Assembly (NCBI GenBank): GCA_964636985.1
Contig: CAZWSX010000004.1
Span: 1-64,000, forward strand
Direction of reading: 5' to 3'
Source of the DNA: CAZWSX01 sp964636985
GTDB taxonomy: Bacteria; Planctomycetota; Planctomycetia; Pirellulales; Pirellulaceae
Length of the DNA stretch: 64,000 nt
The notes under the pieces are model-generated. The model saw nothing but the letters and a program-made list of their open reading frames with translations. It made no database searches and was not told the origin of the DNA. Both the position numbers and the translations under genes were made by a program. Shown here piece by piece: positions 42,421-53,811 of this stretch (position 1 is its first letter; every line of letters begins with the position of its first letter).

Positions 42421-42664
42421 GGAGCGGGCGGCGAGCGCAAGGCCAAAAAGACATCACGGCACAGTCATCAGAAAGCAAACCATGAACTTATCGGTTTAGT
42501 CTCTCCGCCACAAGCGGCCGAAACCCCTCTTTGCGGGAGTAATGTTGGATTCGGCGACATTGTGGCTTGTTTGCCGGTCTCCAACGACGAGTTCCACACC
42601 TTAACGGGAGCGCCGATGCAAGCCAGTTGCGGAAGGAATTTGCGGTCTGAGGCAACAATTTCCC

Positions 42665-42693
42665 TTGACCCTAACTATTGGCTGGTTTTATGG
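42665..42693 (+). promoter_or_regulatory. Sigma-70-like promoter for the FlgI-like gene; rest of 42421-42746 empty
   Basis: TTGACC (42665-42670), a 17-base spacer, then TTATGG (42688-42693). The -35 fits well, the -10 less well. It lies about 54 bases before the chosen ATG at 42747, which also has GGAAGGA nine bases before it. The whole divergent gap 42421-42746 has no gene. Confidence 0.45.
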
Positions 42694-42746
42694 TCCCTCC
42701 CGCCGATTTGCTTGGCCCGCCATCGCACCGGAAGGAACCTGTTGCC

Positions 42747-44630
42747 ATGACCACCCGTCGCCATCTTCCAACTCCATCGACGTCTACCAATCGGCGACAG
42801 TTCTTGGCGGCCAGCCTGTTTGGCGGCGTCGCGGCCGCGGCCACCATTTCCTCCGCCGTGGAAGAAAACAAGCCGGCGGCACCGCCTCCTGAGGAACGCA
42901 AAATAAAGCTAGTCGGCGACTATGCCGGTCCCGCCAACCACTTGCCGATGAAGGTGGAGACCGTCGTCCTGGTGACCCAGCTCGACAATACCGGGAGCGA
43001 CCCGGCCCCTGGTCCCAATCGCGATTACTTGCTCGGGCTGATGGCCAAGGAGATGGTCGAGAAGCCGGAAAGCATTTTGGCCTCGCCGAAGACATCGTTG
43101 GCCCTGGTTACCGCGATGATTCCGGCCGCGGCGCGGGCAGGCGATCGCATCGATATGCGAGTCCAGTGCGAACGCCGCTCGGAAACAACCAGTCTCCGCG
43201 GCGGTTGGGTGATGCCGTGTGCGCTTCAAGAAATGCGAGCCCTCGGCGGACGCATCCGTCAAGGCTTCGAACTCGCGCGGGGCATGGGCCGAGTCGTCGT
43301 CGATGCCGTCTTCGATAACTCGAACGACGCGACCAAGGAGCGGAGAGGCTGTGTGCTTGGCGGCGGCGAAGTGATCCATCGCGGCGTCCGCAAGCTGCTG
43401 CTGGCGATTCGAAAGGAAGATGCTTCGATCGCGACCTCCACCCATATCGCGAAGGTGGTGAACGAGCGCTACTACACGTTCGAAGCCGGCCGACGACAAG
43501 GAGTCGCGACGCCGAAGAGAGATACGTACATCGAACTCCTGATCCCCGCGCGATACCGGCACAACATGGTGCGGTACATCTACGCCGTTCGTAGCATTGC
43601 CATGATGGAATCGCACGACCAGAAGCTCGAACGTTTGGGGCAGCTGCAAAAATCGCTGCTTGAACCGACGACTTCGGCCGACGCGGCGCTGCAATTAGAG
43701 GCGATTGGCAAGGAAGCCATCCCCGTCTTGAAAGTGGGCCTGGAAAGTCGCAATCGCGAAATCCGCTTTTATTCCGCGGAAGCTTTAGCTTATTTGGGGG
43801 ATGCCGACGCCGCCCAGCCCTTGGCGGAATCGGCTCGCGACGTAGGCGCCTTCCGATGGCACGCTCTCGCGGCGCTCACGTCGTTGGAGCGGCAGGAAGC
43901 GTACGAATCGCTTTGCACGCTGGTTCATACGAAGAGCATTGAAACTCGCTATGGCGCCTTCCGCGCCATGCGGACACGCAACCCGGACTCCGTTGAGACA
44001 CGCGGCGAGCCGATGGGGGGCGAGTTTCTCTTGCACGTCCTTAAGACGTCGGGCGATCCGCTGATTCACCTTACCAGAACCCAACGCTCCGAAATCGTGT
44101 TGTTCGGCGAAAAAATCCCCTGCACGCCGATGGAGAGCATCGCCCTTCGCAATGGCGTGGTGATGCGAACGCAGGACGACTCGCGGGTCCGCGTATCCCG
44201 CTTCGTTCCGGGCAAGGAAGATCAAGTTGCCGTTTGCCAGCCCAATGCCGCCGACGTGATCCGCGCGCTCGGTAGTGTGAACTGTACTTACGCCGACGTG
44301 ATCGATGCCCTTCACCACATCCAGAAGTCGGGCGGCATGGAGTGCCGGATCGCCGTGGAGGCCATCGCCGATCGCACCCGCAAATACGTTCGTCGCGATG
44401 GGGACGAAGCGGGCGACGAAGAGGTCGACGGCATTGCCACGACTCCCGAGCACGACGCGACGGGTAACGTGATGCCGGCTATGTTCGCCGATCCGATCAG
44501 CGAAGACAAAGAGAATCCTCGCGGCGCTGTCCAGCAAGCGCCGGCCGAAACGTACGTCGACCCGCGCTACTCGCCGAAGGAAAAGCAAAAAAAGAGCTGG
44601 TTCCGCTGGTTCAACAAAGAGAAAGAGTAG
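42747..44630 (+). CDS. FlgI-like P-ring-domain protein with HEAT-like region, Tat signal
   Basis: 627 residues from ATG 42747 (good GGAAGGA site; two earlier ATGs fall in the promoter area). TNRRQFLAASLFGGVAAAAT at about 14-33 is a Tat-type signal. The first half, with YAGPANHLPMKVETVVLV, resembles the flagellar P-ring protein FlgI fold, and the middle has HEAT-like helical repeats (AIGKEAIPVLKVGL, then EIRFYSAEALAYLGD). The C-terminal end is acidic, then basic (KSWFRWFNKEKE). No flagellar gene lies near, so it is probably a diverged ring protein used in another envelope machine. Annotation as FlgI-like in planctomycetes is common. Confidence 0.7.
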   Translation: MTTRRHLPTPSTSTNRRQFLAASLFGGVAAAATISSAVEENKPAAPPPEERKIKLVGDYAGPANHLPMKVETVVLVTQLDNTGSDPAPGPNRDYLLGLMAKEMVEKPESILASPKTSLALVTAMIPAAARAGDRIDMRVQCERRSETTSLRGGWVMPCALQEMRALGGRIRQGFELARGMGRVVVDAVFDNSNDATKERRGCVLGGGEVIHRGVRKLLLAIRKEDASIATSTHIAKVVNERYYTFEAGRRQGVATPKRDTYIELLIPARYRHNMVRYIYAVRSIAMMESHDQKLERLGQLQKSLLEPTTSADAALQLEAIGKEAIPVLKVGLESRNREIRFYSAEALAYLGDADAAQPLAESARDVGAFRWHALAALTSLERQEAYESLCTLVHTKSIETRYGAFRAMRTRNPDSVETRGEPMGGEFLLHVLKTSGDPLIHLTRTQRSEIVLFGEKIPCTPMESIALRNGVVMRTQDDSRVRVSRFVPGKEDQVAVCQPNAADVIRALGSVNCTYADVIDALHHIQKSGGMECRIAVEAIADRTRKYVRRDGDEAGDEEVDGIATTPEHDATGNVMPAMFADPISEDKENPRGAVQQAPAETYVDPRYSPKEKQKKSWFRWFNKEKE

Positions 44631-44651
44631 CCGGGTAACCGACTGCGAGGT

Positions 44652-47339
44652 CTACGGCTGCTCGATCACGTAGTACAGAGTCGTCGGCGCAAGTTGGATT
44701 TTGCTCCCGGCGCCTTGCTGTTTTCCGGCGACGCCGAGGTTATCAAGCGGGCGGACGATTAGCTTGGCGGCGTCGCTTCGCGTGAGTCGAACCTCGCCGG
44801 CCAACTTGCGAACGTCCCAGGTATCGCCGCCAATCGACACGATCCGACGTCGTCGTCCTTCGACCTGCTCGCTTTCGAAACCGGTGGTTCGTTCCTCGCT
44901 CATCACTTGCAGCAGCATCCGCCGCGATTTGGCGAGGGGCTGCCCGTCCAGGCTCATCACCACAATGTGGGCTAGATCGAGCGGCACTTCGATTTCCAAA
45001 TCTGCCAGCTTGATTGCGCCCGCTTGCCTGAGATTCCCACTCGCTCCTTGCACTTGTGGCGCGTTCATCCGCAAAAGGCCGTTGGCGTAGTCGAGTTCCA
45101 ATTCCTGCGTGCTGCTAGTGACCTTTTTCTTTTCCCGATCGATGAGTTTCACCAGCGGGCGAATCGTTTCTTTCTCACGTTTGTCGGTAAACCTGACTTT
45201 CGTTCTCCCTGCGTAGTGAATGAGGGGATCGATCAAGTGCCTCGACTCTCCCTTGATTTGCTGGGGCACGTCTTTGAGACGCAACTCATCGAGCGCTGCA
45301 TCCTGCGGTAGTGGCGTTCCCGCCAGGCTCGTCACATCGTTTTTGGCTAGTGCGATGTCGGCCAAGATGTCGCCAGGCCGGATGAGCCCCTTACGGTAAA
45401 TCATCGCGGCAACCGGAAACTGCCCCAGCATGGCCGGGCTGGCAACGGTCCAGGGCTGCATGAAGTAACCGGGCTTGGCGGACCAGTCTTTGCCATCCCA
45501 GGCGAAGTGCACAATCGCATCGCTCTCTTGCAACGAGCCATAAGCGGCAAAGTAGAGCGGCGCCTCGCTACGAAAGCGGTTGGGCCGATTGAAGGTGGTC
45601 TCGCTGATCATCGAAGGCCGCTCGTCGTACTGCGGATCGATCGCCGGATTGGCAAAGACCGCTGGGCCATCCGCTCCTTCGTTCTCGAATCGCAGGGCGC
45701 TACGTTCCACATAAGTGTGCCCGTCGCGCAAGGACCACTCGGCTGCTTCGCCTTTGTTTTCGCAGCCGAAGTAGCCGTGGCGATCGACGAAGTCGCCGCC
45801 GGCATAGGTGAGCTTTTCGATCGGACCGAAATACTCGGGGCTGGCCGTGTGCCAATTCGAATAGGTGATGAGTCCCTCGTAACCGAGTTTACGCAGGAAT
45901 TCCGTCGTCTCTCGATAGAACGCGTTTTGCGTTTCGTACAGAAACCGAGCAGCGTCCTTGTCACGAGGCGTCCGTTCGTTGGCGATATTCCACAACGGGC
46001 GAAAGCCAGCTCGCCCTTCGTTCCACGCGTCGTGATCGGATTTACTATCGCCCCAAGCTTTTTGAGCTTTCGCGAGCGTTCCATATTTCTTCTTAAGCCA
46101 ATCGCCAAACTGTTTTTCGATGATCTTCAACTGGGTATCGGGAACAGCGTTGGGATTGAACGTCCAGAAGAAGAACGAGTCCTCATTTTGTAGTTCCAGG
46201 CTCATCACGGCTGGATCGTCGATGAGCCGCTTGCCGGTCGTTTCGCTGGGAGTCGTCAGGAGCGCCTTCCACCACTGGCGATATCGCTCCTGAAACGCTT
46301 CGTTGAAGAACAAGGCTGCGAAGGGATTTTTGGTGCCGTCGTACCCTTTCAGGAATTCGCAGTCAGCCGTCGGCCGGAGCCACAGCGGAAAGTAAATCGA
46401 GAAGTGGGTATAGATCCCCTCTTTTTTCATAGCTTCAACGATGCGGAGCGAATCTTGAATCTGGGTTGGGTCAATGTTCCCCTTCTCGTCGAAAATTGGC
46501 TTGTGGCGGCGAACCAGGTTCACGCCGTACTTGGCGAGCACGCGGGCTTCGCGCTCAAGCGATTCCTTGTTGTCGGTCGCCGGGCCATTGACCGCCCAAA
46601 AGCGGACGGGCTCGTTGGTGTTGCTGTGAAAGAATCGCCCTTCCTTGGCGATGATGCGTCCGCCGTCTCCGGCTGTTTTTTCGTTGAGGCGACGCAAGTC
46701 GATCAGCGAATCGACGTCGAAACGTTCCTCAGGCGGAACAAACGTAAACCAATCGCCGCTGGTGCTGCTCGCTTGCGAATCGTCTTCGCCAGGCTTTCGT
46801 TTGCCTTTGGGGACGAAGGGTTCGTCCGTGAGGACGAAGCAATCGAGCGCGCCGTGGTTTGAGTTTTTGCTTTCCATCCGAAAGCGGATCGTCGATTTGC
46901 CGGTGGGCAGCTCGATGTCGGCCACCTTGGCCCAAGCGATGAATCGCAGGTCGATTTTGCCGTCGGCCGCGATGTTGGTCATGCCTTGCGTCTTCCCTTC
47001 GAGTGGGATCTCGGTCCACTTGCCATTGTTGAGTTGATACGACAGCTTCACGGCAACGGGGTTGGCTCGCACCCAGAAGGCGAACTTACCGGCCTCTTTA
47101 GGTGCGATGGTGTACTCGGCCTCGCCGGCTTTCTTTTCGTCGAAGTTGCTGATCCAGTCGCCGCCGGAGAGTTGGTCTTTCTTAACCTGGTCGTACCACC
47201 AGGGATGGCGGTTCATGGTCGATTTTGTTGGCTTTTCGCCTTCGATCCAAATCAGTTCGGCTCGCGCGATCGCGCAGGTCCAGTTGGCGATCACGAGCGC
47301 GAGAAGAAGTACGCGAAAGGTTTGGCGAACGAGAGGCAT
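44652..47339 (-). CDS. Large secreted glycoside hydrolase-like protein (GH-A clan type)
   Basis: 895 residues from ATG 47339, with signal peptide VRQTFRVLLLALVIANWTCA (about 4-23); a longer ATG frame exists at 47387. An N-terminal beta-domain (AEYTIAPKEAGKFAFWVRANP) precedes a TIM barrel. The stretch MSLELQNEDSFFFW (about 381-394) carries the Asn-Glu pair of clan GH-A acid/bases, and MISETTFNRPNRF (about 583-595) supplies the likely nucleophile Glu. The C-terminal part is a beta-domain. It probably degrades a plant or algal polysaccharide; the substrate is unknown. Neighbours (FlgI-like, wax-synthase-like) give no pathway. Confidence 0.82.
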   Translation of the reverse strand: MPLVRQTFRVLLLALVIANWTCAIARAELIWIEGEKPTKSTMNRHPWWYDQVKKDQLSGGDWISNFDEKKAGEAEYTIAPKEAGKFAFWVRANPVAVKLSYQLNNGKWTEIPLEGKTQGMTNIAADGKIDLRFIAWAKVADIELPTGKSTIRFRMESKNSNHGALDCFVLTDEPFVPKGKRKPGEDDSQASSTSGDWFTFVPPEERFDVDSLIDLRRLNEKTAGDGGRIIAKEGRFFHSNTNEPVRFWAVNGPATDNKESLEREARVLAKYGVNLVRRHKPIFDEKGNIDPTQIQDSLRIVEAMKKEGIYTHFSIYFPLWLRPTADCEFLKGYDGTKNPFAALFFNEAFQERYRQWWKALLTTPSETTGKRLIDDPAVMSLELQNEDSFFFWTFNPNAVPDTQLKIIEKQFGDWLKKKYGTLAKAQKAWGDSKSDHDAWNEGRAGFRPLWNIANERTPRDKDAARFLYETQNAFYRETTEFLRKLGYEGLITYSNWHTASPEYFGPIEKLTYAGGDFVDRHGYFGCENKGEAAEWSLRDGHTYVERSALRFENEGADGPAVFANPAIDPQYDERPSMISETTFNRPNRFRSEAPLYFAAYGSLQESDAIVHFAWDGKDWSAKPGYFMQPWTVASPAMLGQFPVAAMIYRKGLIRPGDILADIALAKNDVTSLAGTPLPQDAALDELRLKDVPQQIKGESRHLIDPLIHYAGRTKVRFTDKREKETIRPLVKLIDREKKKVTSSTQELELDYANGLLRMNAPQVQGASGNLRQAGAIKLADLEIEVPLDLAHIVVMSLDGQPLAKSRRMLLQVMSEERTTGFESEQVEGRRRRIVSIGGDTWDVRKLAGEVRLTRSDAAKLIVRPLDNLGVAGKQQGAGSKIQLAPTTLYYVIEQP

Positions 47340-47420
47340 GGCAAGCGTTTTCCGAAAAGCCGAAGCTGGGAGAGTCTTGCTCACCATAGTACATCAACGC
47401 GGAATCGTCACCTCACGGGT

Positions 47421-48383
47421 TCAGGGGAGCCAACTCTCCGACGCGTAGACGAAGGGAAACACCCGCTGCATGCCATGGAAGAACAACATCGAGGTCGCCC
47501 ACATCCAGGCAATCGACATCGCGCGAATCGCGAACTGGCCCAAGCTGCTTCCCTCCCAACGTTTGTCGAGCCAGTGAGTAAACAGGACGGCCGGGGCTTG
47601 GAGGCTGAAAAAGGCGAACTGATAGCCATCCAGTCTCGAAGTTGCGATAGCAAATGCGACTTCGTGCAGAATGCCGCTCACGATAAACGTGAGGAAAATA
47701 CTGCGGATCGGCATGTTATGAGCGGCGACCTTACGAAACACATTGTGCTCGAACCACGCATGGACGCGCGTGTTGTAGCGAGCCCAGAATTCGCCCACCG
47801 ATTTGGACTGGTAGGCACTGTCGATGATTGGCCTGATCCGGAAGCCTGCCATTCGGTCCACGCCGTTGAGGAATTGCGATAGGGATTCGATCGTGATCAC
47901 AAAGCAGATGAATTTGAGCGTGTGGTCGACCAGGAACGACTCTCGGACTAACGGGACCTGCTTGAGCAGCCGAAGTTGAAGGAAGCCCGAGAGAAAAACT
48001 CCCAGCGCCAGGATCGTCATCAGGAGTCGTCGGCTGTGCCAGTCGGGCCGGCGCTCGACCTCGCGAAACCGGACAAACAACGTTGGAAACGGGACCAGGA
48101 ATCGCGCGAACGCGGCGAAACTGCGATCCATCGCGCGGCGTCCGTGAAACTGGCCGTAGTAGTCGACGAGCTTGAAGAAAAGTTCCACCGCGAGGAAACA
48201 TGCGGCGGCCCTGAGCATGATGCTCTGTTTGTCGATTAGCAGCGGCGTGAGAACCAGCGAGAAGATTAGAGGGAGTCTAAGCCACGTCGCGGCAGAGCGA
48301 GTCAGCAGCGGCCATGATGCGATGGACCACGCGAACGCGAGAATAATCGCCATCAGGAATTGAAAGTGGGATGGCGTCACCAT
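47421..48383 (-). CDS. Membrane-bound acyltransferase of wax-synthase/MBOAT type
   Basis: 320 residues from ATG 48383; an earlier TTG adds four residues. About seven membrane segments. The motif VGEFWARYNTRVHAWFEH (about 199-216) and VSGILHEVAFAI (about 238-249), with His at the family position, match the wax synthase-like domain of MBOAT proteins, which transfer acyl groups to alcohols, sugars or diglycerides. No acyl donor or alcohol-forming gene is next to it. It is 81 bases away from the glycosidase in the same direction. Confidence 0.8.
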   Translation of the reverse strand: MVTPSHFQFLMAIILAFAWSIASWPLLTRSAATWLRLPLIFSLVLTPLLIDKQSIMLRAAACFLAVELFFKLVDYYGQFHGRRAMDRSFAAFARFLVPFPTLFVRFREVERRPDWHSRRLLMTILALGVFLSGFLQLRLLKQVPLVRESFLVDHTLKFICFVITIESLSQFLNGVDRMAGFRIRPIIDSAYQSKSVGEFWARYNTRVHAWFEHNVFRKVAAHNMPIRSIFLTFIVSGILHEVAFAIATSRLDGYQFAFFSLQAPAVLFTHWLDKRWEGSSLGQFAIRAMSIAWMWATSMLFFHGMQRVFPFVYASESWLP

Positions 48384-48487
48384 CGCGGCATTCAATCCTT
48401 GGGATCGAAAGTAAGAGGAATCTCCTGGGCCGAGTGTGAATGATACTCGCAGCGGGCGAGGCCTGTTTCAGATAGGGCGACAGGGCA

Positions 48488-48964
48488 CTACGGCGAATTC
48501 GCCATCTTCGAAAAATCGTCGGCCAGGCGATGGAAGACTTCCCGCGTCACAATCGCTGGGATGCTTTGGCGGGATTGCCCGGCGGCGGCTTCGTAGCGGC
48601 GGATCGAGAGGGAACCGCCGCGCTTCACTAGCACTTCGTAGTAGCGGGCGCCTGAAGGAACCATGACCGGTGCGGTCGAGCGAAGCTGCGCCACGCCGGC
48701 CTGGCCATCGATTTCGATGACTTGGATCGGCTCGGTCAGATAGTGGAGTGCAGCCGCCACACGGTTGCCTAGTTTCTTCAGGTCGGGCGTGTTCAGCGAG
48801 GCGAGGGTGGGCGTTTCGTAGGCGAAATCGGTGAACTCACATCCCAGTCGATCGATCCCCGTTAGGTCGACGCGGAGCGAGCCGGCGCCATCGGCGACGA
48901 CGAGTTGGCCGCCGTGACCGTGCAGGCGCTGTAGTTCAGCTTCGATATCGGATGTGTAGGACAT
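48488..48964 (-). CDS. Hypothetical protein
   Basis: 158 residues, no signal peptide. It contains YTSDIEAELQRLHGHGGQ, then a beta-rich middle (QVIEIDGQAGVAQLRS, then YYEVLVKRGGSLSIRRYE) and a helical end. I do not recognise a family. It starts 40 bases after the spoVR stop in the same direction, so it may be the last gene of the prkA-yeaH-spoVR unit. Confidence 0.65.
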   Translation of the reverse strand: MSYTSDIEAELQRLHGHGGQLVVADGAGSLRVDLTGIDRLGCEFTDFAYETPTLASLNTPDLKKLGNRVAAALHYLTEPIQVIEIDGQAGVAQLRSTAPVMVPSGARYYEVLVKRGGSLSIRRYEAAAGQSRQSIPAIVTREVFHRLADDFSKMANSP

Positions 48965-49004
48965 GGTTCACGTTCCCTGCGCCGCTTTGGCTACGCACTG
49001 CTCC

Positions 49005-50561
49005 TTAGTTATTATTCGCGGCACCTGTCGATGCGGCTTTAGGCTTTCCATCGATCGACGCCGTTTGCCCATCGTGCGACAAAACGGCCTTCTTTTCTTC
49101 CAGGACGGTCTCGATGTGGACCGGCCGGCCCCACAGACGCGCCAGGTTGGCTAGCGTGTCTTGGGCGTAGTTCGATTTGAGTTCGACGCCCGAGTATTCG
49201 TGCGTCAGGTACATCTCGCCGCGGTTGCGGTAATTGCCATCGGTCACGCGGATGATCGGGCGTCCCATGTTCGTCAGGTTGAACAGGAACTGCCGCTTCA
49301 CGTCTTCGAATTGTCGGCTCTCGATCTCGTACGAGTTGGCCGACTCGTTGTAACCGAACTGAAACAGTTTGTTTCGCTTGCAGAACTCGAGCGTGAGGAA
49401 CTCGTCGATAAAGGTCAGGTCGCTGTGAATGCGGCGGACTTCGAAGATCTTTTCTCGCCCGAGCCCCTTCTTGGTATCCCAGTGCTGCTTGGCCTGGTAA
49501 TCGTCGCAGTCTTCGTATTCGGGACCGAATGCGCCACGATTCCAGCGGTCTTCGATATCGCGGAAGAGTTCGACACCTAGCTTGTAGGGATTGAGCCGCG
49601 TCGGATTACTGGCGAGCGTGCCCGCGCAGTGGTCGGCGTAGCAAATTAAATCGGAAGGCTCCATGCCTTGCCGTGTCATGATCGTGCTGTGCCAGTACGT
49701 AGCCCAGCCTTCGTTCATGATCTTGGTTTGGCCCTGTGGAGCGAAGTAATAGGCCTCGTCGCGAATGATCGCCAGCACCTCGTGCTGCCAAGGCTTGAGC
49801 GGCGCGTTTTCCAAGATGAACAACATCACGTCGCGCATGGGCTCGGCGGGGATTTTTCGCGCGCTGGCCTTTTGCTTGCGTTCCAGCAGCCGCCGCTCCG
49901 CTGCGAGGACGTCGGGCGGATTCATGAAGGGGGACATGTACGTCTTGGCATCGAACCGTGTTGGTTCCGTCGACTCTCCGTCTTCCGGCTCGTTCGATTC
50001 GTCCAGCACCGCCCTTTGCCCGTCATCGCGGCGTTTGATGAACGGCGAATGGATATCGATCAGATCCTCGATGCTCAGGCAGGAGTCGATGAAATCCTCG
50101 ACGACGCCCACGCCATAGCGATCCATGTGCTGGCGAATCCGCGCGCCGTGGTTGGCCATCTCGTCGAGCATCCGACGATTGGTCTTGCTGAAGTAGAGAT
50201 TGTTCTTGAAGAAGTCGCAGTGCCCGTACACGTGGGCCATCACCAACTTGTGGTCGGTGAGCTCGTTGCTGTCGAGTAGGTAGGCGTAGCAGGGATCGGT
50301 ATTGATCACCAGTTCGTAAATCTTTTGCAGACCATACGAGTAGCCTTTTTTGAGCTGCTGGTACTCCATGCCGAACCGCCAGTGCGGGTAGCGCGTCGGA
50401 AAGCCGCCATAGGCCGCTACCGCGTGGAGTTGATCGGCCGTGACCAGTTCGAAGATTGTCGGGAAGAAATCGAGGTTGTTCTGGCGCGCGAAACCTTCCA
50501 TCCGATTCTGGATTTCGACCAGCTCAGGGGGCAGCATTCGAAATGGATGAATGGTTGGCAT
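49005..50561 (-). CDS. spoVR: SpoVR family protein
   Basis: 518 residues; the N terminus EIQNRMEGFARQNNLDFFPTIFEL-like, then a long conserved SpoVR core with PTRYPHWRFGMEYQQLKKGY, and NTDPCYAYLLDSNELTDHK (about 90-108), MAHVYGHCDFFKNN, and IMNEGWATYWH. SpoVR has a Mg- or metal-like conserved His-Glu pattern whose reaction is unknown. In many bacteria it is co-transcribed with prkA (yeaG) and yeaH, as here, and linked to starvation and, in Bacillus, to spore cortex formation. It follows yeaH by nine bases. Confidence 0.95.
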   Translation of the reverse strand: MPTIHPFRMLPPELVEIQNRMEGFARQNNLDFFPTIFELVTADQLHAVAAYGGFPTRYPHWRFGMEYQQLKKGYSYGLQKIYELVINTDPCYAYLLDSNELTDHKLVMAHVYGHCDFFKNNLYFSKTNRRMLDEMANHGARIRQHMDRYGVGVVEDFIDSCLSIEDLIDIHSPFIKRRDDGQRAVLDESNEPEDGESTEPTRFDAKTYMSPFMNPPDVLAAERRLLERKQKASARKIPAEPMRDVMLFILENAPLKPWQHEVLAIIRDEAYYFAPQGQTKIMNEGWATYWHSTIMTRQGMEPSDLICYADHCAGTLASNPTRLNPYKLGVELFRDIEDRWNRGAFGPEYEDCDDYQAKQHWDTKKGLGREKIFEVRRIHSDLTFIDEFLTLEFCKRNKLFQFGYNESANSYEIESRQFEDVKRQFLFNLTNMGRPIIRVTDGNYRNRGEMYLTHEYSGVELKSNYAQDTLANLARLWGRPVHIETVLEEKKAVLSHDGQTASIDGKPKAASTGAANNN

Positions 50562-50570
50562 TGGATTGGG

Positions 50571-51680
50571 CTACTTTCCCTTTCCCAGGAACTTCTTGAT
50601 GGAGTCGAAAATGGCGTCGCGATTCTCGATGTCGGAAAGGACCACGGTTTCATGATCCTTCCCGAAAACGGCATCGAGAACGCGAAGGAACTCGCCTGAG
50701 CCGTAGGGGCTCTCGACCTGGCCGTAGCAGAACAGATTGGAGTGCGGCACAATCCGTTCGCGCAACAGTTCGATCGATTGGCGGTTGTCTTCGCCCCAGT
50801 TGTCGCCGTCGGAAAACTGGAAGCAGTAGATGTTCCAGTCGGCCGGCGGGTAATTCTTTTCAATCAAATTGGCGCACACCTTGTACGCCGAACTGATCCG
50901 TGTTCCGCCGCTTTCGCGCGTACGGTAGAACGTGTCCTCGTCGACCTCGCGGGCAGCAGCGTCGTGGATGATGTACCGACGATGTACTGACTTGTAATGG
51001 CTCTTGATCCACGTATCGATCCAGAACGCCTCAGTCCGGACGATCGCCTTTTGCTCGTCGGTCATCGAGCCCGAGACATCCATCATGTAGATCATGACCG
51101 CGTTGGCCTGCGGGACTTGCTCGTTTTCCCACGCCCGATAGCGGCGATCCTCCTGATACGGTTGGACCAGCGGGCTAACCGGGTTGTAGGTGCCGCTGGA
51201 GATCTGCCGCTTGAGGGCCTGCAAGTACGTTCGCTTGAAATGTCGCAGTGATTCGGGGCCGACACGCCGGATACTGTTGTACTTCGCCTTTTCCTGGCTG
51301 ATGGTTTCCTTTCCCTTGGGCTGGATATTGGGAAGGGCCAATTGATCGGCCAGCATCTTGGCGAGTTCGGCGAGCGAGATGTCGACTTCCAGGACATGTT
51401 GGCCTGGATCGCTGCCAGCCTGGCCTTCGCCTGGACCGTTTTCGTCCCCTTGTCCGAGCGATTGGCCGACGTCGCCTTCCCCTTGTCCGACGCCGCCGCG
51501 GCCATTCTTGCCATAGCGGAAGTGAGGCAGGTCGAGCTGCGGCACTGGGATGCTAACTAAGTCGCCACCCTTGCGGCCGATCATCTCGCCGTGCGTGATG
51601 TACTTTTTCAGGTTGTCGCGAATCTTGCCGCGAACGATCTCTCGAAAACGTGAGGCGTCGCGGTCAATGCTCATCGTCAT
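50571..51680 (-). CDS. yeaH: DUF444 (YeaH-type) von Willebrand factor A-like protein
   Basis: 369 residues. The N-terminal part (SIDRDASRFREIVRGKIRDN) and acidic glycine-rich linker lead to a VWA domain with MIYMMDVSGSMTDEQKA (about 194-210), an intact metal-ion-dependent adhesion motif (DxSxS). The family lies between prkA and spoVR in most genomes and works with the PrkA kinase in an unknown way. ATG at 51680, 88 bases after prkA, and nine before spoVR. Confidence 0.95.
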   Translation of the reverse strand: MTMSIDRDASRFREIVRGKIRDNLKKYITHGEMIGRKGGDLVSIPVPQLDLPHFRYGKNGRGGVGQGEGDVGQSLGQGDENGPGEGQAGSDPGQHVLEVDISLAELAKMLADQLALPNIQPKGKETISQEKAKYNSIRRVGPESLRHFKRTYLQALKRQISSGTYNPVSPLVQPYQEDRRYRAWENEQVPQANAVMIYMMDVSGSMTDEQKAIVRTEAFWIDTWIKSHYKSVHRRYIIHDAAAREVDEDTFYRTRESGGTRISSAYKVCANLIEKNYPPADWNIYCFQFSDGDNWGEDNRQSIELLRERIVPHSNLFCYGQVESPYGSGEFLRVLDAVFGKDHETVVLSDIENRDAIFDSIKKFLGKGK

Positions 51681-51768
51681 GATTGCAATTCCTCGCGGTG
51701 CCTCATGGATGGGGGATCGGCTTCCGGACCGACCCTAAAAATGTCGGCAAATCGCGTTCCTTCTACTA

Positions 51769-53811
<2,043 letters not shown>

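Noticed and set aside
41368..42750. 460-residue plus-strand frame opposite the ketosynthase
   Set aside because: It is antisense to an enzyme with all catalytic residues; its sequence has no domain and would run into the promoter of the FlgI-like gene.
43785..44588. 267-residue minus-strand frame opposite the FlgI-like gene
   Set aside because: It is antisense, has no motifs, and no ribosome site.
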